A stretch of DNA of 64,000 nt from Lachnospiraceae bacterium UBA3689 (GTDB taxonomy: Bacteria > Bacillota > Clostridia > Lachnospirales > Lachnospiraceae). A program made the translations under genes and the position numbers. The stretch is from contig DFIU01000010.1 in NCBI GenBank assembly GCA_002371465.1, positions 239,512-303,511 of the forward strand, read 5' to 3'. The notes beneath the pieces were generated by a model that ran no database searches, was not told the origin of the DNA, and saw only the letters and a list, made by a program, of their open reading frames with translations. Positions 7,914 through 16,246 of this stretch are shown here, piece by piece; position 1 is the stretch's first letter, and each line of letters starts with the position of its first letter.

Positions 7914-8590
7914 CGGAAAAACAACTGGCTCGCCTGAAGGAAAAAGAGGAGAGGGTGCGGCTCCGCCTGGAAAAGGAACTGGCTCGAACCCAGGGCCTCA
8001 TGGTCTACGAACATCAATTTGCGGACAAGGGCCTCATCTGCGGCATCGACGAGGTCGGGCGGGGTCCCCTGGCGGGACCGGTCATGGCGGGAGCGGTCAT
8101 CCTGCCCAAAGACCACCCGATCTTATATCTAAATGATTCCAAAAAACTTTCGGCGAAAAAGCGGGACCAGCTCTATGACGTCATCATGCAGGAGGCGGTT
8201 GCCGTCGGCATCGGACGGGTGGATCAGGAGGAGATCGATGCGATCAATATCCTGCAGGCTACTTACCGCGCCATGCGGCAGGCGATCGAAGGGCTTGCCC
8301 CCAAACCCGATTTTCTCCTGGTCGACGCCGTGACGATTCCCGATACGGGTCTGCCCCAGTGCCCCATCATCAAGGGGGACGCCAAGAGCGTCTCGATCGC
8401 GGCGGCAAGCATCGTCGCCAAGGTGACCCGGGACCGGCTGATGGAGGACTACGACCGCCTCTATCCTGAGTATCATTTTGCCAAAAATAAGGGCTACGGG
8501 ACGGCGGAGCATATCGCTGCGCTGAAGAAATACGGACCCTGTCCCCTTCACCGCAAAACTTTTATTCAAAGAATTCTGGAAGATCGATGA
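7910..8590 (+). CDS. rnhB: Ribonuclease HII
   Basis: 226 residues. It cuts RNA in RNA-DNA hybrids and at single ribonucleotides in DNA. The metal-binding DEVGRGPLAGPV motif starts at D47-E48. Further acidic residues lie in LNDSKKLS and LLVDAV, and the C-terminal KYGPCPLHRKTF is typical. A ~35-residue charged helix precedes the catalytic core, as in many Firmicutes RnhB. Its start overlaps rbgA and its stop overlaps yraN. Confidence 0.96.
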   Translation: MTEKQLARLKEKEERVRLRLEKELARTQGLMVYEHQFADKGLICGIDEVGRGPLAGPVMAGAVILPKDHPILYLNDSKKLSAKKRDQLYDVIMQEAVAVGIGRVDQEEIDAINILQATYRAMRQAIEGLAPKPDFLLVDAVTIPDTGLPQCPIIKGDAKSVSIAAASIVAKVTRDRLMEDYDRLYPEYHFAKNKGYGTAEHIAALKKYGPCPLHRKTFIQRILEDR

Positions 8591-8940
8591 ACCAAAGAGC
8601 CTTGGGCGGCAGCTTTGAAGGAAAGGCTGCCGATTTTTTAATCAAAGAGGGATACCAGATCCTGGACAGGAACTTCCGCTGCCGGATGGGAGAGATCGAC
8701 ATCATCGCCAGGGACGGAATCTATCTGGTCTTTGTCGAGGTTAAGTTCCGCTCCAGTTCCCGCTACGGGGGACCGCTGCCGCCGGTCGATTCTAAAAAGC
8801 AGAGGACCATATCCAAAGTGGCTGTCTTCTATCTGATGAAGCAGGGACTGCCGCTCACCACGCCCTGCCGTTTTGACGTGGTTGGCATCCTGCCGGATCA
8901 GATCAGGCTGGTCAAGAATGCCTTCCCTTTTCGAAAATAA
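8587..8940 (+). CDS. yraN: YraN/UPF0102 nuclease-fold protein
   Basis: 117 residues of the UPF0102 family, a predicted Holliday-junction-resolvase-like fold of unproven activity. The family pattern is visible: GGSFEGKAADFLIKEGYQIL, then FRCRMGEIDIIARD and VFVEVKFRSS, matching the E-x-D-x-E-V-K nuclease core. Start ATGA overlap with rnhB implies coupling. A ~240-bp gap follows. Confidence 0.9.
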   Translation: MNQRALGGSFEGKAADFLIKEGYQILDRNFRCRMGEIDIIARDGIYLVFVEVKFRSSSRYGGPLPPVDSKKQRTISKVAVFYLMKQGLPLTTPCRFDVVGILPDQIRLVKNAFPFRK

Positions 8941-9090
8941 GGGTTTGGCTTTTGCTAAGGAAGTTCAGGTGTAGAAAAGCATCTTACTTCAGGATTGTAA
9001 AAGCGGACTTTGGATTGGAAGGCGGATCGGAAGTAGAGCTCACATTTAAGATAAACCGTAATCTGTGATTTTGATGGCAGGAATATTAGA

Positions 9091-9144
9091 ATCGTAGACT
9101 TTCAGCCGGGCAAATATATCGTAGACTTTCAGTCGGGAAAATAT
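9091..9144 (+). repeat. Two-copy 27-bp tandem repeat upstream of pgeF
   Basis: Copy 1 is 9091-9117 and copy 2 is 9118-9144. They match at 25 of 27 positions and share the core ATCGTAGACTTTCAG. The rest of the 8941-9178 gap holds no convincing gene or terminator. No matching third copy was noticed elsewhere in the window. It could be a slipped duplication or a tandem protein-binding site near the pgeF promoter. Confidence 0.8.
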
Positions 9145-9178
9145 TTAGGGCAAGGGGCTTTATCAAGGGGGCTTTTGT

Positions 9179-10003
9179 ATGGATATCAAATGGATCGATG
9201 AAAAAGAAGAGGGGATGACCCTGCACCGGGATTTGAGCTGTCTGTGGATGTCCTTTCCGGGACTCGATCAGATGGACTGGCTGACCAACGCCTTCTCGAC
9301 CCGCTTTGGAGGTGTCAGCCAGGGTTACTTATCTTCCATGAGCTTTCGCTTTGGCATGGATCAGCCGGATCAGCTCCATGAGAATTTTCGCCGGATGGGA
9401 GAGGCGGTCGGTTTTGAACCCGAGGGGCTGGTCTGTTCCGCCCAGACTCATACGGCCAACGTGGTCCGGGTCGGGCGGGAGGACCGGGGCAGGGGCTACA
9501 GCCGGGACCGGGGCTGGAAGGATGTCGATGGTATGATCACCAACGAGCCAGGAGTTGTGCTGGCGACCTTTTACGCGGACTGCGTCCCCCTCTACCTGGT
9601 CGACCCCGTCCACCGCGCCATCGGGCTTGCCCATTCCGGCTGGAGAGGGACTGCCGCAGAGATGGGGCGGGTCACAGTCGAAGCCATGCAGAGGGAATTT
9701 GACAGCCAACCAAAAGATCTGTACGCAGCCATCGGTCCCAGCATCTGTCAGGACTGCTATGAGGTCAGTGAGGAAGTCGCCAGACAGTTCCCCAACTGCT
9801 ATTTAAAGCCCCATGGCGAGGGCAAATACCTGCTGGACTTACAGGACGCCAATCGGGGTATCCTGGTCTCTGCCGGACTTGGTGTCGACCATATTGAGCT
9901 GCCCAATCTTTGTACCTGCTGTAACCCGGACCTGCTCCATTCCCACCGGGCGACAGGCGGTAAGCGGGGCAACAATGGCGCCTTCCTCGCAATTAGGGAA
10001 TAA
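9179..10003 (+). CDS. pgeF: PgeF/YlmD peptidoglycan editing factor family protein
   Basis: 274 residues of the YfiH/PgeF (laccase-domain, DUF152) family. E. coli PgeF removes wrongly added serine from peptidoglycan precursors, and homologues also act on purine nucleosides. The metal ligands are visible: the histidine in HSGWRGTAAEMG, the cysteine in ADCVPLYL, and the cysteine and histidine in the C-terminal NLCTCCNPDLLHSHRA. SD AAGGGGG precedes the ATG. In Bacillus, ylmD sits beside ylmE-sepF; here those genes lie ~46 kb away. Confidence 0.9.
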   Translation: MDIKWIDEKEEGMTLHRDLSCLWMSFPGLDQMDWLTNAFSTRFGGVSQGYLSSMSFRFGMDQPDQLHENFRRMGEAVGFEPEGLVCSAQTHTANVVRVGREDRGRGYSRDRGWKDVDGMITNEPGVVLATFYADCVPLYLVDPVHRAIGLAHSGWRGTAAEMGRVTVEAMQREFDSQPKDLYAAIGPSICQDCYEVSEEVARQFPNCYLKPHGEGKYLLDLQDANRGILVSAGLGVDHIELPNLCTCCNPDLLHSHRATGGKRGNNGAFLAIRE

Positions 10004-10056
10004 ATATAATAGATTAAGTATAAAGAGTTGAGAGATAAACAGATTAAACATATGCA

Positions 10057-10086
10057 GTTGAAGCGGGTCATTCGACCCGCTTCAAC
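10057..10086. terminator. Shared hairpin between convergent pgeF and rqcH
   Basis: Perfect 13-bp arms GTTGAAGCGGGTC and GACCCGCTTCAAC around ATTC. It overlaps the last codons and stop of rqcH on the minus strand. T-tracts are poor on both sides, so it may act as a weak bidirectional terminator or 3'-end stabiliser. Confidence 0.6.
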
Positions 10087-11819
10087 TCTTTAATATCCGG
10101 AACGGCGACCAGAGAGTAATTGGTGTGGTAGATGACAAAGCCAGGCTTGCCGCCATTTTTTTTGCGAAGATTTCGTTTTAAGGTGTAATCGACTTCCACT
10201 TTGGGCGCTTTCCTGCCGGATGAGTAGTAGGCGGCGAGGGCGCCCGCCTCTTCAAAGGTTTTATCCGGAACGTCCTTCCCGCCCGACCTGACAATGACGT
10301 GGCTGCCCGGCATACCCTTGGCGTGGAACCACCAGTCATTTCCATCCGCCAGCTTGAAGGACAACTGCTCATTCTGGTAGTTGTTCTTGCCGACCAGGAT
10401 ACGGAAGCCATCGGAGGATTCGTAACAGTAGGGGGCGGATTTTGCCTCTCGTCGTAAGCCCTTCTTGACTGCGGCGTGCTTTTGCACATAGCCGAAGTCC
10501 TGCAGTTCCTTACGGATCTCAGAAAGATCGGATTCATTTTCCGCCAGATCAATGGAAGTCAGAATCGCCTCCAACTGGTCCCGGTCATTTTCCGTCTCTT
10601 CCAGCTGGGAAGTCAGAGCCCCGGCCGTCCGCTTGAGTTTGTTGTAGCGGGCAAAATATTTCTGGGCATTTTCCCGGGCGGTCATAGTCGGGTCCAGGGG
10701 GACCGTGATCTCCTGATTGTCATAATAATTGATGCAGGTAAGGCTCTTTGCCCCCTCCTCAACCTCGTAGCCGTAGGTGTTGAGCATCTCGCCCCAGATC
10801 CGGTATTTTTCCCGCCTCCGGGTGCTGTCCATCTGCTTGTTCTGCAGCTGGAACTTTTTGTTGGTGCGGTCCAAGGCGTTGGAGACCAGGTGGCGCAGGT
10901 CTGCGGATTTTTGCCGGATCCGATTGACCGCCTCCTTCTTTCCATAGAAGGATTCCAGAAGTTCGCTGACCGACTCATAGGTAATCAGCTGGTGCTGATC
11001 GTCTTGGTAGAGCTTTAGGGGCAGGGAACTAAATTCCACCGGCTCCCCGTTTTGTTCAACCATGTTGGGAAGAAAGCTGCCGGCACTTACCTCTGCCATC
11101 CTGCTCAGGACCACCCGGGTCAGAGCTTCCTGCTCGGATTTTGTCAGGTCCTTCCAGCCCTTTCTGGGATCGACAACTGCCTCCGCGCAGAATTCCTCCG
11201 CGGCTGCGGGACTAAAACCGGTAAAGGTCCCATAGAGCCCCTTGGTCAGGTTTTGGGCAGCCCCCTCCATGGCGGTTTGAAATTGAGCATCAGTCACCGT
11301 CAGCGGATTCAGCTTTTTGTCAGCGCCCGGAATGAACCAGGTCCTGCCCGGCAGGACCTCCCGGACAGAACTCATATTGGCAGGGACCCGCTTGATGCTG
11401 TCGATAATGGTATTCTGATCGTCGGTAAAAATGATGTTGCTGTATTTGCCCATCAGCTCCACGATCAGCTTCTTGGTTTTCAGATCGCCCAGTTCATCCC
11501 GATGGGAGATTTCAAAGATGACCACCCGCTCCAGAGAGGGTTGGGTCACGGACAGGATCTGGCCCCCCTGCAGGTGCTTCCGCAGCAGCATACAAAAATT
11601 CGGGGCTGTGATGGGCGCCTCTTTTTTCTTCTGCGTCAGATAGATGAGGGGCAGGGAAGCACTGGCGGAAATCTGCAGGATGCAGGGCTTCCTGTGACTT
11701 TTGACCAGGATCTGCAGCTCGTCCTTTTCCGGCTGGGTGATGCGGCTGATGCCGCCGTCTTTTAAGGTGTCCCCTAGTTCTTTTACAATATTTGCAACGG
11801 TAATTCCATCAAATGCCAT
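10068..11819 (-). CDS. rqcH: RqcH (NFACT/Rqc2 homologue), ribosome quality control
   Basis: 583 residues, full length. RqcH binds 50S subunits holding stalled peptidyl-tRNA and recruits tRNA-Ala to add C-terminal alanine tails. Older names are FbpA/YloA. It has an NFACT-N domain (1-~200), HhH and long coiled coil (~260-440), and an NFACT-R domain with DNDWWFHAKGMPGSHVIVR (~475-495). The conserved DR pair of NFACT-N is ER here (E97-R98). It is transcribed alone, divergently from yicC, from an extended -10 promoter. In Bacillus yloA sits next to yloC-gmk-rpoZ in the same way. Confidence 0.94.
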   Translation of the reverse strand: MAFDGITVANIVKELGDTLKDGGISRITQPEKDELQILVKSHRKPCILQISASASLPLIYLTQKKKEAPITAPNFCMLLRKHLQGGQILSVTQPSLERVVIFEISHRDELGDLKTKKLIVELMGKYSNIIFTDDQNTIIDSIKRVPANMSSVREVLPGRTWFIPGADKKLNPLTVTDAQFQTAMEGAAQNLTKGLYGTFTGFSPAAAEEFCAEAVVDPRKGWKDLTKSEQEALTRVVLSRMAEVSAGSFLPNMVEQNGEPVEFSSLPLKLYQDDQHQLITYESVSELLESFYGKKEAVNRIRQKSADLRHLVSNALDRTNKKFQLQNKQMDSTRRREKYRIWGEMLNTYGYEVEEGAKSLTCINYYDNQEITVPLDPTMTARENAQKYFARYNKLKRTAGALTSQLEETENDRDQLEAILTSIDLAENESDLSEIRKELQDFGYVQKHAAVKKGLRREAKSAPYCYESSDGFRILVGKNNYQNEQLSFKLADGNDWWFHAKGMPGSHVIVRSGGKDVPDKTFEEAGALAAYYSSGRKAPKVEVDYTLKRNLRKKNGGKPGFVIYHTNYSLVAVPDIKELKRVE

Positions 11820-11846
11820 AGTTCTTCTCCCTTAACGAATAGGGAG

Positions 11847-11855
11847 ATTATAACA
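11847..11855 (-). promoter_or_regulatory. Extended -10 promoter of rqcH
   Basis: On the minus strand the sequence reads TGTTATAAT, a TGn-TATAAT extended -10, about 27 nt upstream of the rqcH ATG. No consensus -35 is seen. Confidence 0.65.
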
Positions 11856-11866
11856 TAATTGCGCGG

Positions 11867-11895
11867 TTGACGCATTTTTCAAATTGCGGTACTAT
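11867..11895 (+). promoter_or_regulatory. Promoter of yicC-gmk-rpoZ
   Basis: TTGACG (11867-11872), a 17-bp spacer and TACTAT (11890-11895), back to back with the rqcH promoter. Confidence 0.75.
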
Positions 11896-11952
11896 AGAAA
11901 AGCTGTTTAAAGGCAGCAGTATGCCCAATTTTAAAACTAAGGGAGAGCTTTC

Positions 11953-12831
11953 ATGATCAGAAGCATGACCGGATACGGAAAGGCGGAGGCTGTCGGAGAA
12001 ACAAGAAAACTGACAGTGGAAATCAAATCCGTCAACAACCGCTATCTGGATTTTAATATCCGTATGCCCAGGAAATTCAGCTTTCTGGAGGCAAGGATCA
12101 GGTCCGTCCTGAAGGAGTACATGACCCGCGGCAAGGTCGATGTCTTTATCAACTCCGAGGAGGGCGGCGGGGAGGTCGGAACTCTCCATTATAATGAGGC
12201 GCTGGCGCGTGAGTATGTGACCTGCATGAAGCGGATGGCCGAAAGCTTTGGTCTTACAGAGGAGATCACGGCGGCGGATATCGCCAAAGCGCCTGAAGTC
12301 CTGACTCTGGGTGAAGGGAAGACCAATGAAGACGAGCTTTGGAACCAGCTGGAGCCGGTCATCCGGACCGCCGCGAAACGCTTTGATGAGGCGCGGGAAA
12401 AAGAGGGCGGTCAGCTCTGCCGGGACCTTTTAGAAAAATTGGAGGTTATGGATGGTCAGGTCGACCAGATCATAGCCCATGAACCAGAGATCATGGCTTC
12501 CTATCGCGCCAAACTGACCGAGACACTGACCCAGATCCTTGAGGATCGGGATATCGATGATACCAGAATCGCCGCGGAATGTGTGGTCTACGCCGATAAG
12601 ATCTGTACCGACGAGGAGATGGTGAGGCTGAAGAGCCATATCCGGACCATGAGGGAGGACCTCAAGTCCGGAAAAAGCGTCGGGCGAAAGCTGGATTTCA
12701 TCGCCCAGGAGATGAACCGGGAGGCGAATACGACCTTGTCAAAGGCAGGGGATCTGATTACCTCCGATATCGGCATCGGGCTGAAAACGGAGATTGAAAA
12801 GATCCGGGAACAGATCCAGAATATAGAATGA
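11953..12831 (+). CDS. yicC: YicC/YloC family endoribonuclease
   Basis: 292 residues. Opens with the signature IRSMTGYGKAE and ends with the DUF1732 region IAQEMNREANTTLSKAGD. E. coli YicC is an endoribonuclease that helps degrade small RNAs such as RyhB; B. subtilis YloC has related activity. SD GGGAGAG is upstream. It is followed by gmk and rpoZ, the order seen in Bacillus, but the small remA gene that often sits between yloC and gmk is absent. Confidence 0.93.
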   Translation: MIRSMTGYGKAEAVGETRKLTVEIKSVNNRYLDFNIRMPRKFSFLEARIRSVLKEYMTRGKVDVFINSEEGGGEVGTLHYNEALAREYVTCMKRMAESFGLTEEITAADIAKAPEVLTLGEGKTNEDELWNQLEPVIRTAAKRFDEAREKEGGQLCRDLLEKLEVMDGQVDQIIAHEPEIMASYRAKLTETLTQILEDRDIDDTRIAAECVVYADKICTDEEMVRLKSHIRTMREDLKSGKSVGRKLDFIAQEMNREANTTLSKAGDLITSDIGIGLKTEIEKIREQIQNIE

Positions 12832-12842
12832 TGGGGGATAGT

Positions 12843-13475
12843 ATGGCAGGAAGAGGAATCCTTTCCGTCGTATCCGGTTTTTCCGGATCCGGCAAAGGGA
12901 CCATCATGAAGGCTTTGTTGAAGAAATACGATAATTACGCGGTCTCCATTTCCGCGACGACGCGGCAGATGCGGTCCAATGAGAAGCCGGATTTGGATTA
13001 TTTCTTTATCAGTGACCGGGAATTTGAGCGGATGATCGCCGATGACGAGCTGTATGAATACGCCTGCTATCAGGATCATTACTATGGGACGCCCAAGCGC
13101 TATGTCGATGAGCAGCTGGATCAGGGCAAGGACGTCATCCTGGAGATTGAGGTCCAGGGAGCGGAGAAGATCAAGGCCAGGTTCCCGGATACGGTCCTTA
13201 TCTTTGTGACCCCGCCGTCCGCCAGGGAGCTCAAAAACCGCCTGGTGGGCAGGGGGACTGAGACCGCCGATCGGATCGAGGGTCGCTTAAAACGGGCGGC
13301 CGAAGAGGCGGATCTCATGGACCGCTACGATTATATCTTAGTCAATGACCAGCTCGATGCCTGTGTGGACCAGCTCGATGAGATTCTCCGCACCGAACAT
13401 AAAAAGGCAAGCCGCAACAAGGAACTGATCAAACAACTTTCAGAGGAACTTCAAACTTTAACGAAAGGGGAATAA
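12843..13475 (+). CDS. gmk: Guanylate kinase
   Basis: 210 residues from this start. It phosphorylates GMP to GDP with ATP. The P-loop GFSGSGKGT is at residues 12-20, followed by SISATTRQMR and DYFFISDREFERM, which bind GMP, and YGTPKRYVDEQLDQGKDVIL. I choose ATG 12843 because GGGGGA precedes it at good spacing. An in-frame ATG at 12828 overlaps the yicC stop but lacks an SD. Confidence 0.95.
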   Translation: MAGRGILSVVSGFSGSGKGTIMKALLKKYDNYAVSISATTRQMRSNEKPDLDYFFISDREFERMIADDELYEYACYQDHYYGTPKRYVDEQLDQGKDVILEIEVQGAEKIKARFPDTVLIFVTPPSARELKNRLVGRGTETADRIEGRLKRAAEEADLMDRYDYILVNDQLDACVDQLDEILRTEHKKASRNKELIKQLSEELQTLTKGE

Positions 13476-13480
13476 CTATT

Positions 13481-13729
13481 ATGATGATGCATCCTTCTTA
13501 TAGGGAAATGATGGAGGCGGTCAACAAGCAGAGCGAGGACGACACAACTCCGATTGTATCGAGCCGCTATTCGATCGTGATGGCTACTGCCAAGAGAGCC
13601 AGACAGATCATCGACGGAGATGATCCTATGATCAGTGATACGGAAGGCAGAAAGCCCCTTTCCATCGCTGTGGATGAGATCTACCGGGGTCAGGTCAAGA
13701 TCGTACCGGAAGACGGGGAAGAGAACTGA
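13481..13729 (+). CDS. rpoZ: DNA-directed RNA polymerase omega subunit
   Basis: 82 residues. Omega stabilises beta-prime in the polymerase core. The core pattern SSRYSIVMATAKRARQI (about 27-43) and KPLSIAVDEI (~ 64-73) are clear. It starts 5 nt after gmk, in its standard place. A probable terminator follows. Confidence 0.93.
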   Translation: MMMHPSYREMMEAVNKQSEDDTTPIVSSRYSIVMATAKRARQIIDGDDPMISDTEGRKPLSIAVDEIYRGQVKIVPEDGEEN

Positions 13730-13782
13730 TCAGGACTAAACGATAGGTTCCCAGGTTAAGGAAAAAATTAAAGAGGCGAATC

Positions 13783-13824
13783 AAAAGGCTGTGACAGATC
13801 TTGTTTTCTTGCCCAGCCTTTTTT
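13783..13824 (+). terminator. Probable terminator after rpoZ
   Basis: AAAAGGCTG (13783-13791) pairs with CAGCCTTTT (13814-13822) and runs into T residues. The loop is long (22 nt), so confidence is moderate. Confidence 0.6.
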
Positions 13825-13848
13825 CTATGAAAGGACAAAAGGTTATTT

Positions 13849-15189
13849 ATGAAATTACTCATGGTCTCACTGGGCTGTGACAAAAATCTGGTCGATTCCG
13901 AGCGGATGCTGGGCATCCTGACCGCTCACGGCTACGAGGTGACGGATGATGAAGGGGAGGCAGAGGCGGCTGTCGTCAACACCTGCTGCTTTATCGAAGA
14001 GGCGAAAAATGAGAGCATATCCCAGATCTTTGAGCTTGCCCGGCTCAAAGATACGGCTAAGCTGAAGGCTCTGGTCGTCAGCGGCTGCATGGCGCAGCGC
14101 TACAAGGACGAGATTCTGGAGGAGATTCCGGAGATCGACGCCATTGTCGGAACGACCGGCCTCGACAGTATCGCAAAAGCTGTGGATGACGCTCTTGCCG
14201 GCAAACGAGACGCCATTTTCAACGATATCAGCGCCGATCCCGATATCGAGTCAGGCAGCCGGATCATCACGACCGGCGGTCACTTTGCCTATTTGAAGAT
14301 CGCGGAGGGCTGCGACAAGCGGTGTACCTACTGCGCGATTCCCGATATCCGCGGTCACTACAGAAGCTATCCCATGGAGAATTTGCTCGATGAGGCGGGG
14401 CAGCTTGCCGACAAAGGAGTCAAAGAGCTGATCCTGGTCGCGGAGGAGACTACCCTCTACGGGACGGATATCTATGGCAAAAAGATGCTGCACGTTCTCT
14501 TAAAGAAGCTGTGCCGGATTCCTGGCATCCACTGGATCCGCATCCTCTACTGTTATCCGGAGGAGATCTATCCGGAGCTGATCACGGTCATGGCGGAAGA
14601 ACCCAAGATCTGTCACTATCTGGACCTGCCCATCCAGCATGCCTCCAACCGCGTCTTAAAGCGCATGAACCGCCATACGACCAAGGAGGACCTGATCGCC
14701 CTGGTTAAAAGACTGCGGCAGCAGATTCCGGATATTTACTTGAGGACCACCCTTATCACGGGCTTTCCGGGGGAGACCGAGGAGGACCACCGGGAACTGA
14801 TGGATTTTGTAGAGGACCTGCGTTTTGACCGCCTGGGCGTCTTTCCCTATTCCAAAGAGGAGGGGACTCCGGCGGAGAAGATGAAGCCCCAGATTGAAAA
14901 GGAGGTCATGGACCGCCGCTTAGACGAACTCATGACATTGCAGCAGGGGATTTCTCTTGAAAATGGAAGAGACCGGGTCGGAACTGTGCTGGAGTGCGTC
15001 GTCGAAGGCGCCCTGCCTGAGGAGGATGTCTATGTCTGCCGCTCCTATGGGGACGCCCCCAGTGTGGACGGCTATGTATTCGCCTCCTCGCAAAGAGAAT
15101 TGATGACCGGAGACTTCATTCGTGTTAAGATAAAGGAAGCATCTGAATACGATTTAAGAGGAGAGGAGATCGAACATGAATCCCTTTAA
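13849..15189 (+). CDS. rimO: Ribosomal protein S12 methylthiotransferase RimO
   Basis: 446 residues. A radical SAM enzyme that methylthiolates the aspartate near position 89 of S12. The N-terminal UPF0004 domain has cysteines C10, C46 and C80 for the auxiliary cluster. The radical SAM motif CDKRCTYC is at 155-162, and a C-terminal TRAM domain follows (~385-446). The start MVSLGCDKNLVDSE identifies RimO rather than MiaB. It overlaps pgsA by 14 nt. Confidence 0.96.
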   Translation: MKLLMVSLGCDKNLVDSERMLGILTAHGYEVTDDEGEAEAAVVNTCCFIEEAKNESISQIFELARLKDTAKLKALVVSGCMAQRYKDEILEEIPEIDAIVGTTGLDSIAKAVDDALAGKRDAIFNDISADPDIESGSRIITTGGHFAYLKIAEGCDKRCTYCAIPDIRGHYRSYPMENLLDEAGQLADKGVKELILVAEETTLYGTDIYGKKMLHVLLKKLCRIPGIHWIRILYCYPEEIYPELITVMAEEPKICHYLDLPIQHASNRVLKRMNRHTTKEDLIALVKRLRQQIPDIYLRTTLITGFPGETEEDHRELMDFVEDLRFDRLGVFPYSKEEGTPAEKMKPQIEKEVMDRRLDELMTLQQGISLENGRDRVGTVLECVVEGALPEEDVYVCRSYGDAPSVDGYVFASSQRELMTGDFIRVKIKEASEYDLRGEEIEHESL

Positions 15190-15736
15190 GAACATGAATC
15201 TTCCCAATAAACTGACCTGCCTTCGTATGCTTATGATCGTGCCCTTTGTCATCTGTATGCTGGCAGGACGCGCCGTGGGCATCTGGATGGTCCTGTCCCT
15301 GGTCCTGTTTGTCGGTGCTTCCTTGACCGACCTGCTGGACGGCAAGATAGCCAGGGCACGCCACCTGATCACCGACTTCGGGAAATTTATGGACCCCCTG
15401 GCGGATAAGCTCCTGGTCTGCTCGGCTATGATCTGCCTGGTTGACTTAAAGAGGCTGCCCGCCTGGGTCTGCATCATCATTATCGCCAGAGAGTTTATCA
15501 TCAGCGGTTTCCGCCTGATCGCATCCGACAACGGCATCGTGATCGCGGCTAACTACTGGGGCAAGTGCAAGACCGTTTCCCAGATGGTCATGGTCATCCT
15601 GCTGATTGCCAATCTGAAGCTGCCGGTCTTTACAGTTCTGGGGCAGATCTCCATCTATGTCGCCTGCGCCCTGACCGTCATTTCTCTGGTGACCTATATC
15701 GCCGGCAATAAAAATGTCCTTTCGGAGCAGAAATAA
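15176..15736 (+). CDS. pgsA: CDP-diacylglycerol-glycerol-3-phosphate 3-phosphatidyltransferase
   Basis: 186 residues. It makes phosphatidylglycerol phosphate. The CDP-alcohol phosphotransferase motif D-G-x2-A-R-x8-G-x3-D-x3-D is present in DLLDGKIARARHLITDFGKF and MDPLADK. Four or so hydrophobic spans follow. SD AGGAGAGGAG lies inside the rimO end. The stop overlaps pncC by one base. Confidence 0.96.
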   Translation: MNPFKNMNLPNKLTCLRMLMIVPFVICMLAGRAVGIWMVLSLVLFVGASLTDLLDGKIARARHLITDFGKFMDPLADKLLVCSAMICLVDLKRLPAWVCIIIIAREFIISGFRLIASDNGIVIAANYWGKCKTVSQMVMVILLIANLKLPVFTVLGQISIYVACALTVISLVTYIAGNKNVLSEQK

Positions 15737-16215
15737 TGAGTCAGATCGAATATCAGGTCGTGGAAGAGCTGATCAAAGAAAAACTGACATTGACAACGGT
15801 TGAATCCTGTACGGGCGGAATGATTTCCGCCCGTATTGTCAATGTTCCGGGCGCTTCCCAGGTCCTTATGCAGGGACTTACCACCTACAGCAATGAGGCG
15901 AAGGTTCGCTATGTCGGGGTCAAGCCCGAAACATTGAAAGTCCACGGAGCGGTGAGCGCCGAGACCGCCCGGGAAATGGTCGAGGGGGCGGTGAGAATGA
16001 CGGGAACGGACGCCGCCGTCGCGACGACCGGGATCGCCGGACCGGGAGGGGGAACGCCCGAAAAACCGGTCGGGACGGTCTACATTTCCGCCTCAGCCAA
16101 GGGACATACGGAAGTTAAGCTGCTCCATCTGACCGGGACCCGTCTGGGGATCCGCACATCGGCGGCAGAGGAAGCGCTTGCACTTTTATACTCTATTGTG
16201 GTAAAGTATCGCTGA
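15736..16215 (+). CDS. pncC: Nicotinamide-nucleotide amidohydrolase (CinA C-terminal domain)
   Basis: 159 residues, a stand-alone CinA C-terminal domain. It deamidates NMN to nicotinic acid mononucleotide in NAD recycling. Motifs are TVESCTGGMISARI, TYSNEAKVRYVGV and TGIAGPGGGTPEKPVGTVY. The N-terminal MocF-like domain of full CinA is absent. It is coupled to pgsA by a 1-nt overlap (TAATG). Confidence 0.93.
   Translation: MSQIEYQVVEELIKEKLTLTTVESCTGGMISARIVNVPGASQVLMQGLTTYSNEAKVRYVGVKPETLKVHGAVSAETAREMVEGAVRMTGTDAAVATTGIAGPGGGTPEKPVGTVYISASAKGHTEVKLLHLTGTRLGIRTSAAEEALALLYSIVVKYR
16178..16207 (+). promoter_or_regulatory. Possible icd promoter
   Basis: TTGCAC (16178-16183), an 18-bp spacer and TAAAGT (16202-16207), at the 3' end of pncC. 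Imperfect match. Confidence 0.35.
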
Positions 16216-16246
16216 CTGATAAAGACGAATCCAAAAGGAGAAGACT

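Noticed and set aside
9052..9178. Possible short peptide through the 27-bp repeat
   Set aside because: The frame has no start with SD and is out of frame with pgeF; the repeat is better described as DNA.
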